NCBI GenBank assembly: GCA_029551185.1 | Contig: JAKPFY010000053.1 | Span: forward strand, 1-45,720 | Direction: 5' to 3' | DNA: 45,720 nt | Source of the DNA: Bacillota bacterium | GTDB taxonomy: Bacteria > Bacillota > SHA-98 > UBA4971 | In this document: positions 41,272-45,720 of the stretch, in pieces | How positions within the stretch are numbered: the first letter of the stretch is position 1 | How the letters are laid out: every line of letters begins with the position of its first letter | The notes under the pieces: model-generated | Databases searched by the model: none | Told to the model about the DNA's origin: nothing | What the model saw: the letters and a program-made list of their open reading frames with translations, nothing else | Position numbers and translations under genes: made by a program

Positions 41272-42081
41272 ATGAAGCTGAAGCAAACTTTGAGCAATCA
41301 TAAACCTGCTACTAACAAGCGAACACTTGTCCAAATTGCATCGCTCATATTTGCCAACTCATATGTCTTGTCATTTCTAAAGTTTTGCCCTGCGCCCATA
41401 CTCAATTGCCACGCATGCCCGCTCGCGGTCATGGCTTGTCCTATTGGGTCGCTCCAGCATTTTGTGGGACAAAGAAGATTCCCCTTTGCCCTTGTGGGGT
41501 TCTTCACAGTTACAGGAGCGCTTGTTGGACGGATGACCTGCGGGTGGGCATGCCCATTCGGGTTTTTACAGGATATCCTCTTTAAAATCAAACTCTTCCC
41601 CAAGAAGCTACAGGTACGAACCGGACATGGACTTTCCAAAGCCTCTCGTTACGTAGTTCTTTTAGGTCTTGTCATCATTGGGGCATTCGCCACAGGAGAA
41701 CCGTTGTTTTGTAAGCTGTGTCCTGCAGGCGGCCTGGAGGCAGGACTGCCTCTGGTCATTATTGATCCCTCGATCAGAGCTATGGTAGGAACCTTGTTTA
41801 TCGTGAAAATGGTGATAGTCCTCATTTTCATAGTCGTCGCAATTCTTATAAAGAGGCCTTTTTGCAGATTCATCTGTCCGCTCGGAACTGTATACTCGCC
41901 TTTCAACAAGGTGAGCTACGTAAGGCTTAAAGTAGATAAAGAGTTATGCAATGAGTGCGGGGCTTGCAGAGCAGCTTGCCCCATGAGCATTGACCCGTAT
42001 CTCGATGCAGACTCTAAGGACTGCATAAGATGCTTGGAATGTACTTCTTGTCCTGCTATTAAGGTAAAGTATGGTACTTGA
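41272..42081 (+). CDS. NapH/YccM-like membrane 4Fe-4S protein
   Basis: A 269-residue polytopic membrane protein with about four to five hydrophobic segments and many cysteine motifs. These are CHACPLAVMACPIG near residues 46-58, MTCGWACPFGFLQD, FCKLCPAGG and FCRFICPLG, and a C-terminal ferredoxin part with CNECGACRAACPM and CIRCLECTSCP. This is the NapH/YccM/RnfB-like arrangement used to pass electrons across or to the outer face of the membrane. Downstream of a thioredoxin-like protein and a CXXC peptide, it is a candidate electron donor for extracytoplasmic disulfide reduction. ATG at 41272. A hairpin follows the gene. Confidence 0.88.
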   Translation: MKLKQTLSNHKPATNKRTLVQIASLIFANSYVLSFLKFCPAPILNCHACPLAVMACPIGSLQHFVGQRRFPFALVGFFTVTGALVGRMTCGWACPFGFLQDILFKIKLFPKKLQVRTGHGLSKASRYVVLLGLVIIGAFATGEPLFCKLCPAGGLEAGLPLVIIDPSIRAMVGTLFIVKMVIVLIFIVVAILIKRPFCRFICPLGTVYSPFNKVSYVRLKVDKELCNECGACRAACPMSIDPYLDADSKDCIRCLECTSCPAIKVKYGT

Positions 42082-42120
42082 GCGGTATCCCTGGTAACCG
42101 GCATCTCCATACCATCAAGA

Positions 42121-42157
42121 GAAGCGACCCCGTATTTCGCACAAACAGGGTCGCTTC
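42121..42157. terminator. Hairpin between the redox trio and the DUF3794 gene
   Basis: GAAGCGACCC and GGGTCGCTTC make a perfect 10-base-pair stem with a 17-base loop between two convergent genes. No T run is present on either side. Confidence 0.6.
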
Positions 42158-42186
42158 CACAACATGAAGGTTACTGCCTATCCTCT

Positions 42187-43605
42187 TTAATTTGAATCCT
42201 GAAACCCCTGAGGAACTATCACGTCAACGACTACATGCTTCTGAACTGTCTTCGTTACCTTCACAAAAACCTCGATAATAGCGTCAACTAGGAGATCCCT
42301 CGTGCCAATCTCAATGGGAGGAGTCACTCCCACCGGCAGGAACTGGACAGTCGCAAACTCTACCCTTGGCCGCACCAGGATATTCATGCCAGGATAAGCA
42401 CCGGGCAGATCCACGAATGTGGTAAACGGTATTTCAACATGGGCATGATGCACAGGTTGATCCGGAAGAGCTGCAACATAGATTATCTGAAGAACCAAAA
42501 CACCTTCCAGAATGACTTTACCTTCCAGTAAATCAGACCGTGTTATGTCCACAGTTGAACTGAATATCTGAAGGATCTTTTGCGCAGGCGGTTTCTCCTG
42601 GGGTATTTCTACCTCCCTGCGGATGTTAACTTGCTGCGATCTTTCATTTACCACATCCTCTATGGCTACAAGCTGTCTTACAGCATTAATCGGGATTCTG
42701 TCCGATCTTACGTCTGTCACTACACGGATCTGTTGAATCTCCGTAACCTTTACAAAAATGCTCAAGATTAAGTCTTGCATGACCATAGTGGGATTTACAG
42801 TAGACACCTGTACAAACTCTACACCGGGGAATATTTCCGTCATCAACCCCGGCACCACTCCGGGTATTCTGATGTTTGCAAGGAAATTCACTTCCAGATG
42901 CATGTGGTGGACAGGCTGATCCGGCTCTGCAGCGACATAGATTACCTGGGTTATGACTCTGCCTTGGATTATCACAAGATCCGGAATAATGCGCACTTCA
43001 TCTGTTATGATTTCTGTTGTGACAACGTTTAAGATTTTCTGGACAGGCGGTTTGCCTGCAGGCACAGGCAACATGTTACTTAATATCACCTGGCCTGTAT
43101 TCTCACCTCTGACGCGTTCCACCCGGAAAAGCTGCTTATCAACTTTAGCAGGGACACTCTTGAACATAACATCAGTAACTACATCAAGCTGGACCAGCCT
43201 GATTACCTTCACAAAGAATTCTATGATGACCTCTATCTCCACTTCCCTCGGCGACCTTATCACTATGTCAGAGAACTTCACCCGGGGATTCAATATCACT
43301 GTCATTCCCGGTTGTGTCCCAGGCACATCAGCAAATTGCAGGAAGCTTATGACATGCTCCATATGATGGACAGGCTGGTCAGGCAGTTGAGCTACATATA
43401 TAGTCTGGACTGTTGCAGTGCCTTCAATTACCACTTTATTAGGCAGCGGCGTCCCTGTTGCTGAGACTGTTACATTAGCTATGCTCAAGATCTTCTGGAC
43501 GTCAGGTTTCCCTGCAGGCACTGACTGAATACTCCTCAGCGCAAAGGTGGTCACAGTTTCACTGACGACCTCGAAAAGCTTGAGGCGTTCCCTTCTCAGA
43601 ACCAT
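42187..43605 (-). CDS. DUF3794 (SPOCS) repeat protein without LysM
   Basis: A 472-residue protein built from three DUF3794 repeats. Starts are VPAGKPDVQKIL, VPAGKPPVQKIL and IPQEKPPAQKIL, each followed about 50 residues on by IYVA-x-x-PDQPVHH (three copies). The repeats resemble each other more than those of the flanking paralogues, suggesting internal duplication. The C-terminus ends at HVVVDVIVPQGFQDSN with no LysM, unlike its two neighbours. It is 76 bases after the paralogue at 43682-45283 and probably in the same transcript. The ATG at 43605 has GGGAGGG about 9 bases upstream. Likely a structural coat or SpoIVA-interacting protein that does not bind peptidoglycan. Confidence 0.85.
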   Translation of the reverse strand: MVLRRERLKLFEVVSETVTTFALRSIQSVPAGKPDVQKILSIANVTVSATGTPLPNKVVIEGTATVQTIYVAQLPDQPVHHMEHVISFLQFADVPGTQPGMTVILNPRVKFSDIVIRSPREVEIEVIIEFFVKVIRLVQLDVVTDVMFKSVPAKVDKQLFRVERVRGENTGQVILSNMLPVPAGKPPVQKILNVVTTEIITDEVRIIPDLVIIQGRVITQVIYVAAEPDQPVHHMHLEVNFLANIRIPGVVPGLMTEIFPGVEFVQVSTVNPTMVMQDLILSIFVKVTEIQQIRVVTDVRSDRIPINAVRQLVAIEDVVNERSQQVNIRREVEIPQEKPPAQKILQIFSSTVDITRSDLLEGKVILEGVLVLQIIYVAALPDQPVHHAHVEIPFTTFVDLPGAYPGMNILVRPRVEFATVQFLPVGVTPPIEIGTRDLLVDAIIEVFVKVTKTVQKHVVVDVIVPQGFQDSN

Positions 43606-43681
43606 CTCCTATTTCCCTCCCTTTCAAACGATGCTTACGGAATTCGTACCGACCTCGGACCCGCCCGTTACAGACTGCCCC

Positions 43682-45283
43682 TCATCCCTTGGGAGCAGGG
43701 CAGGCAGGGATCTGGATTACCTGGCCTACCTGGAGGTTCTCAGGCTGTATCCCAGGATTTGCCTGAATGATAGCTTCAACTGTCGTATTATACTTCCTGG
43801 CCAACGCCCAGAGAGTATCACCCGGTTGAATCGTCACCATAACAATAGTAGGCTTTTCACATGGCACTTCCGGCGGAACTGTAACAACAACTACATTGAC
43901 GACTACATTGAGTTGAACCGGTTCAGTCACCTTCGCAAACACACCGATAAGCACTTTCGCTGTGAACCGGCGGTCCTCAACAAGCTCAAAGTCAACATGT
44001 TCAACTGCTACGCGCGTTTCTGCAGTGAAGCCTTCGTGTGTGCCCGGTATCTCTACAATCAGAGTGAACTTCAGCCGATGTGACATATGGTGCACAGGCT
44101 GGTCTCCCTCAGGTGTCTGTGCCACATATAAAGTCTGAAGCTCAACAACGCCTTCAATAATTACCTTACCGTCAATAATTCTCCAGGACGTTTCCTTTAC
44201 TGAAGTATCAATGCGAAGAATACGTTCAATATTGGGTTTCTCCCTCGGCACGTCGAGTATTTCTTTGACAATAGTCTGAGCTATGTCTTCCCCTATGACA
44301 TCCTCTACTCGAAGCAGACGCTTTTCTACATCAAGGACTGTGGTCTTCGAAGCAACATCTGTCACAATTTCCAATTGCCTGACAACAGTTACCTTAGCGA
44401 CAATCTTGAGGACTACATCCACAGTGACGGTGCGAAAATCCAATTCAGTGAAGCTGACTGTTTCAAAGATTACTCTGGCCTGAGCAACCATGCCGATTGC
44501 CGCCCCTGGAATCTCTACAACCTGCGAAAACCGTAATTGAGTCGAGAAGAAGTGGACCGGCAATTTCACGCCTTGGGGAGTTGGATCCTGAGGCACTGCA
44601 GCATAGAGCACATCAACATCTATTAACCCTTCAACAACCACCTGCCCGTCAAGAACCTGGACATCTGTGAGACGAGGCTTTGCTTCGACGCTTATCACAG
44701 AGTCTATGTCAGGCTTTTCAAATGGAACTATGAGTCTACCTGTTACCAGGGCCTGTGCCTGTGCATCACCAATTACATCCTCGACCTTTAGAAGCTCCCT
44801 CGTAACTTGCAGATCCGCCGGCCCGGTCACCTCTGTGACCACTTCCAACTGCTCAGTTACAGTGACCTTAACCCTTGCGGAAATCACAACGCGTACATCA
44901 ACAGTCCTGATGTCTACCAGATCGAAGGCTATGTCATGGATATCCACCTGCACCCAGGCATTCATAAAAGGCTCTGTGCCTGGCACTTCAGCAATGAGTT
45001 CAAAAGATATGTCTTCTTCGAATACCTGGACCGGCTGCGCTCCGGTAGCCTCCCTGGCTACGTAGAGAATTCTTACCCTGGCTGTGCCTTCAATTAGGAT
45101 CTTGTTCTTTATCAGCTGAAAAGACGTGGTCAGAATGTTAACATCCACACTGATAATCTTCTCAGCAGTAGGCAGAGTATCCGATATTTTGATAACTTCT
45201 CGCAGGACCTTCCGCGCCGTGGTTTCGCCAACGACCTGTTCAACTTTTAGGAGTTCCTCTTTGAGCTCGATACCCACAGCCAT
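43682..45283 (-). CDS. SipL/SpoVID-like spore coat morphogenesis protein (DUF3794 x3 + LysM)
   Basis: A 533-residue protein. Three DUF3794 repeats (each with a TAEKI, VPFEKPDIDSV or VPREKPNIERIL start and a LYVA or LYAA strand) are followed by one LysM (VTIQPGDTLWALARKYN to VGQVIQIP). The architecture is the same as the gene at 38622 and as Clostridioides SipL. It has no signal peptide. The ATG at 45283 has AAAGGAGG about 8 bases upstream; the frame open to 45310 is unsupported. A mother-cell-type -10 box lies at 45339-45347. Together with the gene at 42187 it forms a two-gene coat operon. Confidence 0.88.
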   Translation of the reverse strand: MAVGIELKEELLKVEQVVGETTARKVLREVIKISDTLPTAEKIISVDVNILTTSFQLIKNKILIEGTARVRILYVAREATGAQPVQVFEEDISFELIAEVPGTEPFMNAWVQVDIHDIAFDLVDIRTVDVRVVISARVKVTVTEQLEVVTEVTGPADLQVTRELLKVEDVIGDAQAQALVTGRLIVPFEKPDIDSVISVEAKPRLTDVQVLDGQVVVEGLIDVDVLYAAVPQDPTPQGVKLPVHFFSTQLRFSQVVEIPGAAIGMVAQARVIFETVSFTELDFRTVTVDVVLKIVAKVTVVRQLEIVTDVASKTTVLDVEKRLLRVEDVIGEDIAQTIVKEILDVPREKPNIERILRIDTSVKETSWRIIDGKVIIEGVVELQTLYVAQTPEGDQPVHHMSHRLKFTLIVEIPGTHEGFTAETRVAVEHVDFELVEDRRFTAKVLIGVFAKVTEPVQLNVVVNVVVVTVPPEVPCEKPTIVMVTIQPGDTLWALARKYNTTVEAIIQANPGIQPENLQVGQVIQIPACPAPKG

Positions 45284-45338
45284 CTCTTTTCCTCCTTTCC
45301 AATTACACACACGGAGCCGTACACTTCTTTTTCATTTC

Positions 45339-45347
45339 TACTATATG
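45339..45347 (-). promoter_or_regulatory. Possible mother-cell sigma (E/K) -10 box
   Basis: The minus strand reads CATATAGTA, fitting the CATAnnnTA -10 of SigK, about 56 bases before the SipL-like ATG. A GCACA about 17 bases upstream could be the -35. The same box type precedes the paralogue at 40232. Confidence 0.35.
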
Positions 45348-45449
45348 CGGGCAACTTACCGAAATGTGCATATATTTCTAAATACAAGATCACGCCTTAC
45401 GCCGGACGAAAAGCCGAAAAAACGAAAGCACATCCTGTCTGCACCACGA

Positions 45450-45720
45450 TCATCTGCTTGAAACCCCGACCCCACCCCCATCTTTAACCACCTTGAACCT
45501 TGCCTTAAGCGCAGGCCAAACCCATGGATCGGCATCTGCCAAATCCGCAATGGCCATACCCGCAAGGCCATATCTTAATGCAAGGTCCCCATAAACCCCA
45601 ATGCTCTCTGCGTCCTCAAAATATACAGTGTGACTTACCCGAAATGACCTGTATTTGAAGACCTTGGATTGCTCACCTTCAGGCTGTGAGACTGTAGGCT
45701 TGAAAGTATCTATTATCTCC
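45450..45720 (-). CDS. C-terminal end of a GH18 family hydrolase (spore germination type), cut by window edge
   Basis: From the right edge the minus strand is open for 90 codons to a TGA at 45450. It reads SHTVYFEDAESIGVYGDLAL and RYGLAGMAIADLADADPWVW, then PALKARFKVV. This is the last strand-helix of a GH18 barrel as in YaaH/SleL-type cortical fragment-lytic enzymes. The substrate-stacking Trp usually found in GMxxWxLG is replaced by Ala (GMAIADLA). About three quarters of the protein lies beyond the window. It is divergent to nothing here; it precedes the SipL-like genes on the same strand, about 167 bases away, and may belong to the same sporulation region. Confidence 0.72.
   Translation of the reverse strand, partial: EIIDTFKPTVSQPEGEQSKVFKYRSFRVSHTVYFEDAESIGVYGDLALRYGLAGMAIADLADADPWVWPALKARFKVVKDGGGVGVSSR

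Noticed and set aside
38622-45283. DUF3794 repeats as a DNA-level tandem array or CRISPR
   Set aside because: The repetition is in coding sequence, about 450-500 bases per unit and only moderately similar; no short regular repeats or spacers occur.
45356-45571. Minus-strand frame of 71 codons at the right end
   Set aside because: It overlaps the GH18 C-terminus in another frame and its composition (many Arg, Phe and Trp) is that of a shadow frame.

Overview
The window looks like the chromosome of an anaerobic, endospore-forming member of the Bacillota (Firmicutes), probably a clostridia-like lineage. The evidence is two alpha/beta-type small acid-soluble spore proteins (SASPs), three DUF3794/SPOCS coat-morphogenesis proteins (two ending in LysM), the C-terminus of a GH18 spore-hydrolase-type protein, a rubrerythrin, purine-rich AGGAGG ribosome sites with many TTG/GTG starts, and a CD1871A-type CXXC membrane peptide beside a 4Fe-4S membrane protein. 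No rRNA, tRNA, CRISPR array, insertion sequence or prophage was recognised. Most genes lie on the minus strand.

Layout. 1-9.3 kb holds a nine-gene minus-strand operon: SorC-type regulator, complete dedicated ECF importer (S, fused A-A, T), PfkB kinase, ADP-ribosylglycohydrolase-family protein, class I aldolase, zinc dehydrogenase and FGGY kinase (cut by the left edge). It reads as uptake and breakdown of an unidentified nucleoside-like or glycoside compound. 9.5-10.3 kb is a small MntA/HepT toxin-antitoxin island: a remnant of one mntA, an intact mntA, and a hepT whose catalytic arginine codon is a stop. 10.3-15.8 kb is a cell-wall recycling cluster (AnmK, AmiE-like serine hydrolase, NagZ, GHL10/DUF187 protein). 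16.1-19.5 kb has an RDD membrane protein, a short HTH protein with a secreted Amidase_6 protein, a zinc ribbon and DegV. 19.6-23.9 kb has two SASPs, a split chromate-type transporter, DeoC and rubrerythrin.

24-29.6 kb is a probable alpha-glucan (glycogen) synthesis operon: GT4 glycosyltransferase, GH57 branching-type enzyme and a nucleotidyltransferase fused to a sugar phosphomutase domain. 29.9-38.2 kb has a nitroreductase, an overlooked 50-residue zinc ribbon, DeoB, the MrfA-type helicase, a DUF2284 protein, a fucose-isomerase-like protein and an 8-oxoguanine-deaminase-like amidohydrolase. 38.6-45.7 kb is a sporulation region: three SipL/SpoVID-like genes surround a plus-strand redox trio (TlpA/ResA-like thioredoxin, CXXC membrane peptide, NapH-like 4Fe-4S protein), and the edge gene is a GH18 hydrolase.

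How they fit. DeoC and DeoB give deoxynucleoside breakdown, which is compatible with a nucleoside-type substrate for the first operon. The redox trio between coat genes suggests thiol-disulfide chemistry outside the forespore membrane, comparable with Bacillus StoA. All functions are inferred from motifs read by eye; no database search was run.
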